Source: Eudorina sp. 2006-703-Eu-15
Taxonomy: Eukaryota > Chlorophyta > Chlorophyceae > Chlamydomonadales > Volvocaceae
Length of the DNA stretch: 64,000 nucleotides
NCBI GenBank assembly: GCA_003117195.1
Contig: BDSI01000116.1
Span: 62,001-126,000, forward strand
Direction: 5' to 3'
Below, one piece after another: positions 11,224-24,100 of the stretch (positions within the stretch are counted from its first letter, which is position 1; every line of letters begins with the position of its first letter). Under the pieces are notes generated by a model that had not been told where the DNA came from, made no database searches, and saw nothing but the letters and a program-made list of their open reading frames with translations. Both the position numbers and the translations under genes were made by a program.

Positions 11224-13294
11224 CTTCAGCCCCCGGCTCTGTAATCTCGTCTCTTTTGTAAACTGCAATAAGCTAATGGATTGTTTGCGCCCGAGCGATT
11301 AAACTGGTGTGCAAATATTCTAGCCAGAGTGGATGGACACCCACAACATTCTCACTATTAGCTATTACTATACATAAATATAGCAGAACGGTTATTAAGT
11401 ACGCGAAGCCATGGCGGAGGGTCGCGCCCACCTTCCGAACCATCCCGTTCAATAACAACCTCCCTGGACTATGTGTGACATAGGAGCCTCAGCAATAATA
11501 TTGACGTTGTGAATACAGTATTTTGTGTAAGAACTCAGTCCGTCAGACTCTGGTACCTGTATCAATGCAGGCAGCTGACTAAGAGACTAAAAATTGATGA
11601 GCAGTTGACGTTCCGCGACCCGTCCAGTTCATGACTCAGAGACAATAACATGATCAGCTCTCTTACGCCGTAGATTCGTGCCAATTTAACTGATGGTAAC
11701 GCCCTTGCCGTCCCGCGCCAAATTATTAGCTCGAATGCTGACATTGAATTCGTACTTTGTTTGCGTCAAAGATATAATGGTCATGCAAACTCGATCATGT
11801 TCATAATCTGAAATCAGAGATGCTAACGCAAGTGCAAGCTACTGCAATGGTATGACTGACTGCTGCTTCAAGTGGACGACAAAGCCCAGTACCCTCGACT
11901 AGGTTGACTATCAAAGGACTAGCCAAATCTTCAGAAATAATTAAATAAAAGTAAATGGAAACAGCAATGTTCATTTCACCGTAGTCAAACTAGTCATGCG
12001 TTTATTACTTATTATTATACCCAAGTGTTTAGTCCCTGTCAACTTGTACTGTTCATAAGATGGTGACTATTTCTTATTAGTAGTATTGCAAACATCAACG
12101 TAGTATTCAGAATATTGTCACGCGCAACAAGCACAGTTTGGCCAAACTCATCAGCTCAGCCGCTCAGAGCTACCGTCTCTCCCTAATGCCGTCGGAATTA
12201 GCTGAGAGATCATAACTGTAAATTTGTAATTCCGAGTAAAACAAAAGCATTCTATGCGTTCGCCGAGAGCGTCCTCGGCTGGTTGGTTGGTTGCTGGTTG
12301 GTTGTTACATGTTGTACAGGCCTTACGGCTATAAACATGTGTTCCCCCACAACGGTCATCCGTCAAAGGGCGCACAAAAGACCAAAAGAACAAAAGGTAG
12401 CAGAGTCTCTCATCTCTGCAGCTTTTCCTTCCGCAACTTCTGCACCTGATATAAGAAATGACCAGCGTCCTCGGCTGACAGTGATTCAGTACGTCGGGGC
12501 TGTACGGTTGCGAGCGAGGGCAAGACGTGGAGGGCGCGACTGCAGGAGTGTTCAAATGGTCAGGACTGCCAGGTTGCCACTGTCACGTGTGCTCAGCATA
12601 CCGTCCTGCGGCAGAGAGTCCTGTTCGGTAACCGGGGTGGCCTACTCTCGGAAACCAGGCTCATGCCCGCCAGGACCAGCCGCCCCACCACAAGCCAAGC
12701 AAAGCTATGCCAGCTGCACCATCCACCGCCTCGTCGTTCTCATCCGCAGAACATCCCAACTGTTTCCTTCGGTGTCTCGGACTTCCTTGGTTAAACCGAT
12801 GACGACCGACGATCCTCATGAGCGGCCCGCTGTGTCATAAATCCATCGATCGGTATGAAACAAGAGCTGGAGGGTGCACATTTCTGCTGTTGCGGCCGCC
12901 ATCCCATTGCAAACCTATTTGTGGCGTTCCAATGGCCGTTGACCTCGCAACAACGCTGTTCACCGCGCACATGTTCCCCGGGTCGGTTCTCATTGCTTCC
13001 CAGGCTTCGTTCGGCGCTGAGTGAGTGACCGGGTAATCGCAAGCACGACGTCTGGCGGCGGCGGGGGCAATATCGCCGGGTGCCTGTGCCGCAAACCCCA
13101 GAACTGCCGCTCCATCCACTCGACTCAGCCCAAAGCGAGTCCGCTGCACACCACAAAATCACACCACCACATACGGTACCGTATCACACTGGGAAATAAA
13201 GCAAACTGCTACAGTTGCCAGCGATATTCGCCGACCATTCTGCTTTGCATGCTACCCAACCAAGCCACGGCAACCCGGCCGTGGCGTTGAATGC
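11224..13294. other. Intergenic spacer between two minus-strand genes, AT-rich in part
   Basis: This is upstream of the RCC1-gene start and downstream of the fibronectin III gene stop. About 11270-12280 is clearly poorer in G and C than the rest of the window and full of stops in all frames. No open frame here has recognisable motifs or consistent splice borders. The fibronectin III gene's 3' UTR must lie in its right part; a TGTAA, the usual chlorophyte polyadenylation motif, overlaps that stop codon, but I cannot tell whether it is used. Confidence 0.6.
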
Positions 13295-16200
13295 TTACAC
13301 GAGGCGCATCCGCCGCCCTCCGGCAGCAGTGGCGGCGGCCCCGCTGTCCCACATGGCCCTGACCACCGCGTTAACCTGGTTGCTGACCACTTGCTGCGCC
13401 ACCTTGCCCGCAGCCTCCCCCAGCAGGCCGCTGTTCACCATGTCCTGTGCCATACCGCCCACAAACTGACCAATGCGGGACTGCGACAGCAGACCGCCTC
13501 CCAAGGCGCCACCGCCGCTGCCGCTGTCCAGCCCCATGCCCACAAGGCCGGCGCCTGCGCCGGCACCGCCGAAGCCGAGGTCGCTGTCGGCGGACATCAG
13601 GCTCGCCGCCATGGAGGCGAGTGGCAGCGAGGTACTGTCGCTGCTGCCCTGTAACCCGCTGCCGCTGCTGCCACCCAAGCTGCTGCTGAGGCGGCTGGCG
13701 ATGGCCGTACTGTCAGCGTTGCCCTGCAGGCCGCTGCCGCTGCTGCTGCTACCTAAGCCGCTGCTGAGGCGGCTGGCGATGGCCCCGCTCCCAAGGCCGG
13801 CCCCTGCGAGGCCGCCAATGCCGCTGCCGTCCATGGCCCCCAGGAAGCCCAGCATGCGGCCGTTGCCCATTAGGGCGCCGCCGCCTTGGGCGGGTCCCAG
13901 GTCACATGGGCAGGAGGGCGCGCACCACTGCGTGACCTGGCGTGTTGGAGGGCGGGTGTAGGTTTGGGTTGGGAGGGTGCAAGTGTGGGATGGACGATCG
14001 GGGAGAGAGAGGTGGGGCGGAGGGCAAACGGTGGTGGGCGGCACGCATAGATGGGGTTGAGGGGGAAAGACAGGAGACAGGGCCTGGCGGGATTCAGTGC
14101 GACAGCAGTAGTACGACGAAGACCGCACTGGACGCGATGTCCCACTGGACGCGATGTCCCACTGGATGCGATGTCCTTGCAAGTACAAGACCAAGGATCT
14201 CCTCGCTCGCGCCTGGCTGCTGTTCCGTGCCGGGGTGTTGTCTCCCCGTGTGCGCGGGGTGGATGGCCGGACCGCACGAGACCCAAAAAGATCAGAGGAG
14301 ACGGCGCTACAAGGTAGCTGGCTTCCCAACGGTTGCTGAGGCGGTGACGCTCCCGCAGAGCCGCTCTCCTTTTGAGACCCCGAGCAAGCACGCGCACACA
14401 TGCATACCGGCCGCAAATGGGCTTCCCCAGGCCGGGGCCCAGGGGCCCCAGGGGCATTGCCACACCTCTTCTGTCACGCATGCAGCCTTACCATAGATGG
14501 ACACACACACACACACACCGCCTCGGGCAACTGACGCTCGTGGACGCTCCTTTCGGTGGCTCGGTCTACATAATATTATCTACGTCGCTGCCACCGTTCA
14601 CTTCAATAACGTTTTCGGTGATTCGGGTTTCGGCAGGTGTCATCTACTCCCATCGCCTGCATCGCCTGTTACGTTGGACTTCGCTACTCGCGGCTCCGTT
14701 TACTTTATTCTACGACACACACACACATGCCATCCGCGCACCTGCTTGTTGACCCAGTCCACATCCACCATGGCCGGCACCTTGCAGTCGCCCCGGCGGG
14801 CCACCCCCTTGCAGCCGCCGCCCGCCTCACACAGACCTGCGGGGGCCGGTCGGTAACCGCCGCAACGCAGTAACACGCCAGAGCAGACGCCCTTGTCACA
14901 TAGCTGTTAGTCGCCCGGCGGGTGTCTTAATTGCAGGTGAAGGTGTATTCGCAACCTGGTTTGGGTCGGGCGGGGTTCCTCGCCCTATCAACACGTGTAC
15001 TCACTCGCAGCAGTCAATACTGCGAGCACCCTGTCGTGCACCGATGACAGCACGGCAATTCTGTGGCGCCGTCAACCGACAGCTGGTGGACGCCTCGGTC
15101 AGGTTAACAGCTCTACGCCTAGACGCGCGAAGCTCGGTAGCAGCTTAACGCTTCAGCAGGATACATCAGCCGGAAGATCCCCAGAATCCCCATCCGCGGA
15201 ATGCCTTTGTCCGGCGCAGTACGATCAGCATGGCGAGCCTACCAGGGACCCGGTACTTGCCCACCCGGGTTCGTATCCTTGCGGGTGCCACAACCCGTCC
15301 AATGTCTGCGCCGCGTGCTGGCAAAGTGCATTCCCCCTCGAAAACCCAGCAGTCGGGTTGACGGCGAGGGGGGTGGGGAATACCCTGTGGCAGGACATGT
15401 GCCGAACCGTCATCGGGCCCTGACAACCCAATCGTGCACACGGACCAACGCACTAGGCCCACATCACCGCACTCACATACTCACGCCCTCTACACGCACA
15501 TTCACATACTCACACACGCACGCTATACGCACCTCCCCGGTTGGGCGCACAGCCGTCCATGGGTCTGCAGATCCAGCCGTTCTGCGCCGCTGCGCTGGCG
15601 CCCACCTCCGCCGTGAGGCTGGCGGCCTTGCCCCTGCCCTGCCCCACCGAGGTGGGGATCACGCTGAAGTTGTACCTGGCGCCGCTGACCAGGCCCGTCA
15701 CGTTGGCGCAGCCGCCGCGGGAGATCTGGCCGTCGGCGGAGGTGCGGAAGTCGGGGCCGCTGAGCAGAGCCGTGCTCACCCTGACGGAATAAGAAGGTAG
15801 AGTGCGAGGGACCGGCGCAGCAGAATTAAGGCAGTATTCAGATCCGGGTGTGGGCTTGGATCCTTTTTTTAGGATTGTCGCCGTGGCTTGGTTTCTAATC
15901 CGCCTCTGTAACGGCGTTAGCGGTGTCGGGTCCAGGGTGACATGGCTCACAAGCCCTAGCAACATGTAAAAATGTTCGTTTCTTACACCCAGCATGTTAT
16001 AATGGTGAGTATATTGGTCACTGATTGGGGTCGGGCGGGTTCCTCGCTGAGGACCCAGCATACAGCCATCCTGTAGCCATCCTGGCCGTCGTGCGCCTCG
16101 CTGAGCGCAGTACGTTGTACGTACCGGTACTGGTCCACACACGCGTCGTTCTCCACGCCGTCCCAGCACAGTCGCGCCCAGTTGTCGCCTGTCTGCACTC

Positions 16201-18651
16201 GCAGGTTGGTGGGCTTGCCGGGGGCCTCGGACAGGTTGCACAGGTCGGTCGGGATGGAGGTGGTCTGCGTCCGTCAGCCAGGCAGGCAGTCCGGCAGGCA
16301 GGCGCGGTTGGTCATCGGGGACATATAGCGGCGCATCGCGCATCGGATGTATGGACCATTTTCAGGCAGCAGGCATAGCAGGCCCGTGACCCAGAACTGC
16401 GGGATGGGTGAGGTAATGGACGGCACAGCCCTCCTCCTTTCAGAGGGCGGACTCGCTCCATTCGTGGAGGCATCCCGCACACCCCAGGGCACCCCAACCC
16501 ACCCCCTTGTATGTATGTCCCCCACACATCGGTTTCTGCATTTGATCGTTTCTTTTCAACCCCCACGCATCCGTCGTAGCTGACCCACACATCCGATCTG
16601 CACCTGCACGGATCGTCGTACCTCGTGCACCCCCTCGCCAGCTGGTATCGCTACTGCCACTTCCGACCAGCGGGATATATCTGAGAAAATGACTTGATGA
16701 CTGCCCAACGCATTACGCATGCAACCGGGTGTGCTTCGGCGCACTAGTGGAGCCTGTCCGGTGCGTCAAGCAAGGCGGCGCGGTTTCGTTTTCGCAGTGT
16801 GTGGTGAGGAGGCTGTCTACGGCTGTCACCGATGACCGTGGGGTCCACTGCAACATCATTATTAATCATGAACCTGTTGCAACTCGTCCACCCTGCCCCT
16901 CACGTGCGAACCTGCGCGATGCCGCCGGTCATGAGCTGGCTGTTGTACGCCTGGACCTGGAAAACGTAGGAGTGGCCGTTGGTGAGGCCCTCCACCACCG
17001 CAGTGCGGCTACCAGTGGAGGTGGACTGGGGGCCGGGGTGGGTGCCGACGGCGCGCGGCGGGATGGCGGACAAGGGGGGGGGCCGAATTGTGCGGCGTGC
17101 ATCAGGGGCACCGTAATACCAGTGGGCAAGCAAGAGGCATGCAGCGCTGACACGCGTTGGAAGGCACGACGAACGCAGTACGGCTTCCGTGAGGCACTAC
17201 GACACAGCGCGAAAATTACTCGGAGGAACAGCCACGCAGGACGGTCGTACTTCCATACGCATCGGTGCCGAGCGCCTTCTCCCCCGGGACAGCCCAGAGG
17301 CCAGAGCCCCTCTGGGGGCGCCATGTGCCTCAGCCTCGCCCTGTCGTCCCAGCTCCGAAACCTCACCCCACGCCCGCCCGCCCGCCAACCTGCCCCTCGC
17401 CCACGCTCGCCACGCCCACCTGCGCTGGCGTGTCAGTCCTGAAGAGCGGGTCAATGACGTTGACGATGTAGCTGCTGACGCAGGCGCCGTCGCCGGGGGC
17501 GTCCCAGCGCAGCAGCACCCGGCCGTCCTTCGGGGTGGCCTGTGGGCGACCCGGGGCACAGCACAGCCAGGCGCCCCGATCAGCAGGCCCATCAGCACCA
17601 CACGGCCCCTGCCGCCTTCAGCATTGGTGGCCACGACGTATGCGCGAGTGTGTATGCGAGCGAAACCTGCACGAAACATGTATGTGTGTGCACATATGAA
17701 AACTGACTGTATGTGTGTGCGTGTGTGTTTGCTCACGCGAACGGACCTGTCTGTGTGTTTCATGTTAAGGACCTGTCTGTGTGTGTTTATGCGCAGGCGC
17801 AAGTGAGGGAGCTCCCTGCACCTCCACGTGAGCAAGGCCCGCACACATACGCCTGCATCCGGGAAGCGAAAGTCCAGCGGGCCAGCCGACCTCCCCAACC
17901 CGGTGCTCCGGACGGACCGCGCTGGACGAACATGAACATGAACAGGTCGCCGCACGGTGAGCTCAGTGCATGCATATCACAGCAGACAGCGCCACACCAC
18001 ACCGAACCGGGTCGCACCGGGTCGCACCGGGTAATATCGGGTCACACCGGGTCAGGCAGTCGAGGGCCAGGCAAGTTGGGGGCCAGGCAGTCGGGGGCCA
18101 GGCAGTCGGGGGCCAGGAAGCCGGACCTCACCAGCACCCTGCCTCCCCGCCACCCGTCCCCATCCAGCCCCACAACCGGACAGACCTGATGCCCCACAGA
18201 CCGCTTCGGGGTCACACCGGGTCACATCGGGTCACACCTTGAGGTTCCTCGGCTGCCCGGGGGCCTTGCTGGCGATGCAGCCGTCACTGTCCGTGCCCAG
18301 CACCACCTCCTGGCCGCGAACCCGCAGTACCCCGCCGCCGCAGCAGCCCAGCAGGCCGCCCACAGCCACCGCCGCCAGTGCCACCCGCTGGAACCCCCTC
18401 CACGTGAAGACGCCGCGAGCGCTGGTGCGGCGGACGCCGCGGCGGCGCAGACCCAGCCAGGCGCGGCCGCAGGATGCCGCCGCCGCAGCCTGCCAGCTGC
18501 CACCACGGGGCGGTGCGCGGTGGCAAGCCAGTTCCGGCACGGCTTCGGAATCGGAATCCGGCGGGCACTCCTCCAGGGGCGCTGAGCAGGCGGGTCGACG
18601 ACAGGCTGCGGAGGAGCGGCTGGTACCGTATGAGGTACAGGAGGGCGCCAT
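13295..18651 (-). CDS. Membrane-anchored fibronectin type III protein with Cys-rich segment
   Basis: Exons: 18238-18651, 17420-17539, 16904-17025, 16622-16700, 16125-16264, 15533-15780, 14742-14836, 13295-13927. Phases match throughout and give 616 residues. Residues 1-89 are Arg/Ser/Ala-rich. Residues 90-111 (VALAAVAVGGLLGCCGGGV) are hydrophobic, so a type II membrane anchor is likely. Fibronectin III module 1 covers about 130-245 (PGQPRNLKV, LLRWDAPGDGACVSSYIV, LTNGHSYVFQVQAYN, WSEVAVAIPA). Module 2 covers about 246-360 (PGKPTNLRV, ARLCWDGVENDACVDQY, LVSGARYNFSVIPT). A Cys-rich stretch (about 362-420) and a Gly/Ser/Ala tail with a duplicated AIASRLSS block follow. Such modules usually mediate extracellular binding; ligand unknown. 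The start is the first in-frame ATG; the frame is open further upstream, so an extra 5' exon is possible. Exon 16622-16700 is the least certain. Confidence 0.8.
14961..14983 (+). repeat. Dispersed repeat family R3, copy 1
   Basis: TTGGGTCGGGCGGGGTTCCT followed by CGC. Near-identical copies are at 16025-16047 and 61448-61472, each in an intron. Copies 1 and 3 share an upstream TATTCG. No coding content. Confidence 0.7.
16025..16047 (+). repeat. Dispersed repeat family R3, copy 2
   Basis: TTGGGGTCGGGCGGGTTCCT followed by CGC, about 80 bp inside the intron that follows fibronectin III exon 16125-16264. Confidence 0.65.
16747..16872 (+). repeat. Dispersed repeat family R1, copy 5 (long type)
   Basis: GTGGAGCCTGTCCGGTGCG at the start and GGCTGTCACCGATGACC with GGGGTCCACTGCAACATC at the end match R1. 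It fills much of the intron between fibronectin III exons 16904-17025 and 16622-16700, antisense to the gene. The small 79-bp exon starts about 45 bp from its edge. Confidence 0.75.
18003..18238. repeat. Clusters of CCGGGTCACA and GGGGGCCAGGCAGTC tandem repeats
   Basis: Short imperfect repeats of CGGGTCRCAC at 18003-18050 and 18211-18237 flank 15-bp GGGGGCCAGGCAGTC-type units at 18060-18118. They occupy the first intron of the fibronectin III gene; the last unit abuts the exon-1 donor. Confidence 0.75.
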
Positions 18652-21129
18652 GCAGTGATGATCGAGCTGGAGAGGACTGGAGCTTGCGACGCTGGTGTGG
18701 TGGGCAGGCTGCGCGAGCCGGTCAGTCAGCAGCTTCGCTGACGACGGATTCGGACTCGGGTAGGGACTCGGGTCCACCTGGTCACGATTACTATCAAGGA
18801 TTCGGGTACGCTGCTATGGATAACTTCAGTATGATGGCAACGTGATGTTGAAGGGCGTCGCGAAGGGTGTGCTGTAGATTGCCGACGCTTGGCTGGCTGT
18901 TCGTTGGTGTGCGTAGGTGGGGTGTCGTAAGGGACGATCAAGAGTCGTGGTATCTGTGGGAGCAACACGCGGTTGGTGGTGTGGTCGCTGTCGTCGTCTA
19001 CAAAGCGGGTAGGAATCGTGGGTGCAGCTGCTGTGTTGGAGCTGGAGGTGGATGAGGTAATGAAATCGCGGTGTGTTTAACGAATCGCGGAGGTGGTGGT
19101 CGGGATGGGGGTTTGGGCAGGATGTAAGGCTGGTGCGCCGTGCGTTGGGTGAGGTGATGCATGTAAACGCCCGTGTGTGTGCTCCAAACTTTATTGCCGG
19201 AATCGCTTTCATCCGGCAGGTGGTTGGAGCAGTGTCCTGCAAGCGGAAGTTGCGAGCTGTCGGTTGACAGCTATCGTTAATATTGTCTGAAAGGCGACGC
19301 GGGGATGAGAGGCAAAAGATAGAGACGGACAGGAATTCATCACTCTCTTCTTGCGTCACAATTTTCAATGACCAGTTGTACCTTAGCGTCGCCAAGTTGT
19401 ATTCGCGACTGTTCGAGCGACCGATCGGCGCCTGGCCTCCGAGGTGCCCGTTGAACCCGTATGCCCCAGTGTAGTTTAGTGCCCGGTGGAAGCAAGGAAT
19501 TTGTTTTGTAGGATATTGGATTTTGTGGAGCAATGCAGGAGTAAAAATGGGGACTAACATAACGGTAGTTTTGTGGACCAGGCTTCGACAAAAGCACGGG
19601 CAGCGGGCCTGTTGCAGCTGACGACCTGTAGCAAATATGCATCATGCGGCAAAACCATTCTCACTGCGTTATGACGGACGGAGACTGGGGCGTAGGTCTC
19701 CAGGCAGGGCTTCGCCCGGTAGGCACCGATCATCCGTAGACGGGTTTGCCCCACATCCATTCGCACAAACACCTGCGACGAAGCCCTGACGCGAGAGCCT
19801 GGCGGAAAGCCGTTTCGGTGCACGTATTGTACGGCGCTGTACGGCGTTGTCAACCGTTATGTTCAGTTACACATTATTGTTAAGGATGTTACAGCGGACC
19901 CTGAGGTCATCGGTGACAGCCGAATCCTCACCATACACATGTGTGGGGTCGTGTGGGGTTCCTCTGCGCGGTCGTGTGGGGCGCGCACGTGGGCGAGACG
20001 CAGGGCGGTCCCCTGCGCGGAGATCAACTAGCCGAGCATGGTCTGGAATGCAAGGCTGGTCAGCATCCTGCACGTGCGGACTGGAGACAAATGGCGATGG
20101 TACTCGTCGACACTTACAGCAATGCCATTCCTTAGCAAGAGCTGCGCGCAAAGAGGCGCGGTCCAAATAGCGTTCGTGTTCCAACACTATTGTTGTCCTC
20201 AATACGAAGCCATCTGAGCAGCGGACCTAAGTGGCGCCTAGTGGCGCTACTGGCCTAAGGCCCTCCTGGAGCGCAGGCTCAACTGACGGAAATGCGCGCC
20301 AATGGTGGCTCACCAGATAAACCGAGCCTCAGCAATAACACTGCACAAAGACAAGAAATAGGAGAACCGATCCGATAACTTCCAAACCTAATGGCCTCGC
20401 CTGCGGCTCGGCACTAGCAATGACTAACCAACCAGTTATTCGACTAACCGTCGAGAGCAACCGAAACGCCACGGACACCAACATCACGATAACCGCTACG
20501 ACATTCGTCCCATCGGTTTCCACGCGATGTGTCAATCACCTCGTGTGTCATGACACTCCTGACCGGCGACGACCCCGCCCCCTTACCACCCCTTCCGATA
20601 TTTTTTGGTTGATGCAGGCAGGTCCATGTTCATGATTCGTCTTGAACCAGCTGGCGGCACTGGCGTGAGGGATCAATCAGTGATAGGCACGGATATGCTC
20701 TATTGCATGCAACACTGATGTAACCGTCGTTCGGTTACGGACGCACGCGGACGCCGAAGGGTTGCAGTTCTCGCATACGGTAAATCGTGGAACGCAACCC
20801 TGTCAGAGTTCATCGCAGCCTGAATTGCGTTCCTGAGACAGTGTGACGGCTGTGTGACCGGTAAATCACAGCACATCGATACCGTACGCCCTTCCTCCTG
20901 CACTTACTACAGCAGGTGTTTCGTAAACTTGTTGTAGGTCTGGTAATCGTTCCTCTTAAGCGCTTGTGCCAGCAGTTATAGAGTGCTGCAAATTTAGGGG
21001 CCAGTACAGTCATGCCAACCGACTAAAAAAATCTGGCATAAGGTTAAGTTCGATAGAACTCAGCAATAAATTTAACTCAGCTGTTCGATGTGAGGTTGCA
21101 TTTAACGCCCGAGGCAGCGGTGACAAATA
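18652..21129. other. Intergenic region between divergent genes
   Basis: It separates the fibronectin III gene start (-) from the uroporphyrinogen methyltransferase start (+), so both promoters should lie here. It contains an inverted R1 repeat copy at 19868-19927. Open frames of up to 244 codons on the minus strand (18826-19560) lack motifs, codon regularity and plausible splice sites; I do not call a gene. Confidence 0.55.
19868..19927 (-). repeat. Dispersed repeat family R1, copy 6 (inverted)
   Basis: GGATGTTACAGCGGACCC followed by GGTCATCGGTGACAGCC is the reverse complement of the R1 terminal block. It is the only clear intergenic copy. Confidence 0.75.
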
Positions 21130-24100
21130 ATGCGTCAAGTCGCGGCGCCTCTGTTCGACAGGCGCGCACAAGTCTCGATCGGTCGAATCAAGAATGTTGC
21201 ACTATGCGCAAGCTGTGCTCGTTACAATCGGCCGCGTTGGCGAGGGCTGCGCGTGTCTGCGGGCACGACCACCTCGGAACCCAGCCCGGCACCAAACAAA
21301 CTCGGAAAGTGCTGGCTTGTTGGCGCGGGACCTGGCCCAGCTGATTACTTGACGGTACGGATACGGTGTCTGACCTTGTGTGGGGGGATGGGTGGAGACA
21401 GTTTGGGGGCTGATGCGCGCTCCATTCGCCTGTGCCCGTCGAGTCAAACCACCCGACGCGCCCGGTGCCGTCCGCATGTCGTTGCGTTCGCGCAGCGCAC
21501 GTTTTCTAGAGAAGACGCGGGTAACACGGTTGACCTTTGGCTACGGGCCTGCTGCCGTCGAGTGTTGTAGACGGTGCGCGCGCGACATATCTGTACTGGA
21601 CTGACCCCCTCAATTTCTTACTTGTAGCGTTCAGGCACGGCACATGAAAGGTCTCGGCTGTTACTGTGGGGCGCTAGGCCCGGCGACCATAGAGCTGGTG
21701 CATGATCGTCCTAATCTCTTCGACTTCATGTTTCTGCTGTTGTGCATTCATGTTTCTGCTGTTGTGCAGATGCGGGCAGTGAAGCTGCTACAGACAGCTG
21801 ACGTGGTGGTGTACGACGACCTGGGCTCGCAGGTACGAGGGGACCCCACCCGCGATTACACTTGCCGTGTTGCGCACCTCACTGCCCTGCGCCGTGATGC
21901 CTCCGTTGTCAATAAAGACATACAGCGAAATCGCTAAGCAAATCACCGATTGCGTAGTGATGCCTCCCGCTCTCCAAACGGTGCGTCTTCTGCTCGACCG
22001 ACCGCTTACAGAAGGGTCCTGTGGCACGTCACTGCCATGCTTCCGCCGCGCCCAGCGGGGGCAAACGTAGTAGCTCACGGTCTGGCTAGCTCCATGGAAG
22101 CTGGCGGAGCTGCCGCTGCGGCACTGGCTGCCACAGCTGCTCACGGCGCTTCCTCTTGCTTTGTCCTGTGTGATTCCCACCAACAGGAAGCCTTGGACTT
22201 CGTGAAGCCCTCCGCCCAGCTGGTGTACGTGGGCAAGCGTGGAGGGCGCGACAGCATCAAGCAGACCTCCATCGACAAGGCGATCGTGGACTTCTGCGAG
22301 AGGGTGGGTGCGGGCTGCGGGGCGCGCGGAAGCGTGCGTGGGGAGGTCGAGGGGAGCCCAATGACCCACGGGTACAAGCATACATGATGCGAAAGCATGA
22401 ATGGACCCCCCTTGCCACCCCAGAGATCATCGCTGCGTTGGCAGCCTCGCGCGCGCAGCGCTAGGGCCTTCCCGAGCTGCAGACTGCCGTGGCCGCAATC
22501 ATGCGGTGCACGACGCACACACCATAAGGGAGCACGGCATCTCGCGGAATCTCATCGTCAGGCACCCTTGGGGTGCGCCGCCGTACACCGCACCGCGTGA
22601 GCGTGTGGGAGGGGCGTCGGTTGTGGCGTCGGTTGTGGCGTCGGTTGTGGCGGCGGCTCCAGTGGGGATAACCGGTTGGTACTCGCGACGAGAGAAAGGG
22701 CCGAGAAGTTATTTCATGGAACGCCCCGTCGGGACTAAGGGTAACGGTCACATCACATCACATTACATGGTGCATGGTGCATGGTGCACAAACCCTCCGA
22801 GCCATATGCCGGTGCTAACACCTGGTGTGGAACCACAGCACGGTCCCGTGCCGCCTCTCTTTGACAAATTGAGCACATTGCGGGGGACGGGTGGCAGGTG
22901 GCACCGCCCCAATCATGCTCACGGACAGGAAGTGGGGCAGAACCGGTGATTGGCTGGTCGCCTGCGCCTCAGCCTGCCAGCACCCCCGATCTCACGGTGG
23001 CCGCGATGTCCCGCAGGGCTTCGATGTGGTTCGCCTCAAGGGCGGCTGTCCCGCGGTCTTTTCCCGCCTGGCGGACGAGGTGCGGGGGGTCATGGAGGAG
23101 GGTGCGTAGGGTAGCCTTGCGGGTCGACGGGCTCCGTCGGGCTCCTTGTGCGCCTGTGTGCGCCTGTGTGCGCCTGTGTGCGCCTGTGTGCGCCTGTGTG
23201 CGCCTGTGTGCGCCTGTGTGCGCCTGTGTGCGCCTGTGTGCGCAGCCAGCCCTGCCGCAGCTCGCTTGCGGGGCCGGGCGGGTGCCACCCGGAACGAGTC
23301 GCTGTTACGGGCCCGCGAATGGCGGAATCAGAGCGTGCGTACTGACTGTGTGGCTGTTTTCACTGAAAGAATGGTGTCGTGGCGCCGTCGACACACAGGG
23401 GTTGAGGGGTGTATGTGGATCAGCGATCAGTGTCCATCATGCATCGCTTCCTATGTCAGGTGGCGGGCGGATTCCCCGCACACACATGCACACGCCTACT
23501 GTGGATACAGCGGGGCCTGATCCTCTTTGCTCTACCTCATTCCTTGGCCGCGGGCCGGCGTTGACGGATGGATGGATGGATGGATGGGTGCAGATTGCGG
23601 CGCTGCAGTCGGCGGGCATCCACTACGAGCTGGTGCCGGGCGTGTCGTCTGCCCTAGCGGCGCCGCTGTTCGCGGGTGCGTGCGGGGGGGGGGGGATCGG
23701 CTTCCCCGCGGGACAGGCCCGGAGCGCTGGCACACACACGCACCTCTTTCACACACCTGTGTCACGCTTAGCACCCTTTGTTCGCGGGTGCATGGGCTGC
23801 GTCCGGCCGTCGGTGCGACCGCCCTGACAGCAGTTAACGGCACTGACTACCAGGCAGAGGCGGACCTGAGCTGTCTTGGCGTTGTACCGTACACATGGGC
23901 AGAGGCCAGCGATGGCGTGTTGGAGTCAGACGCCCGTCTGCCCGCAGCCATGTGATGCGGCCTCGGAAGGTCACCAGCCTGGAAGATCACCGGCACACCG
24001 GGCTCCTCCCTCTAGCTGTGATCCGCACGTCGAGGATGCGTGGGTGACTCGTCTGACTGACTGGTGGACTAATGGACTGACGGCCGGTCTGGCTGCCCGG

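Noticed and set aside
12283..12840. 185-codon plus-strand ORF and 134-codon minus-strand ORF (12151-12555)
   Set aside because: No domain, odd amino-acid composition, no phase-matched neighbours; left as intergenic.
14995..15423. 142-codon plus-strand ORF
   Set aside because: It lies wholly in a fibronectin III intron on the opposite strand, with no recognisable motif; a retroelement scrap is possible but unsupported.
16274..16590. Minus-strand frames between fibronectin III exons as a possible extra exon
   Set aside because: They do not extend the fibronectin fold; the 79-bp exon 16622-16700 alone restores phase and supplies the missing strand.
18826..19560. 244-codon minus-strand ORF upstream of the fibronectin III gene
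   Set aside because: Ser/Thr/Pro/His-biased reading with no ATG-proximal signal, domain or splice link; promoter region is more likely.
22898..23827. Open frame of 309 codons on the plus strand
   Set aside because: It spans two real methyltransferase exons in other frames and the 10-bp repeat; its composition comes from repeat and intron.
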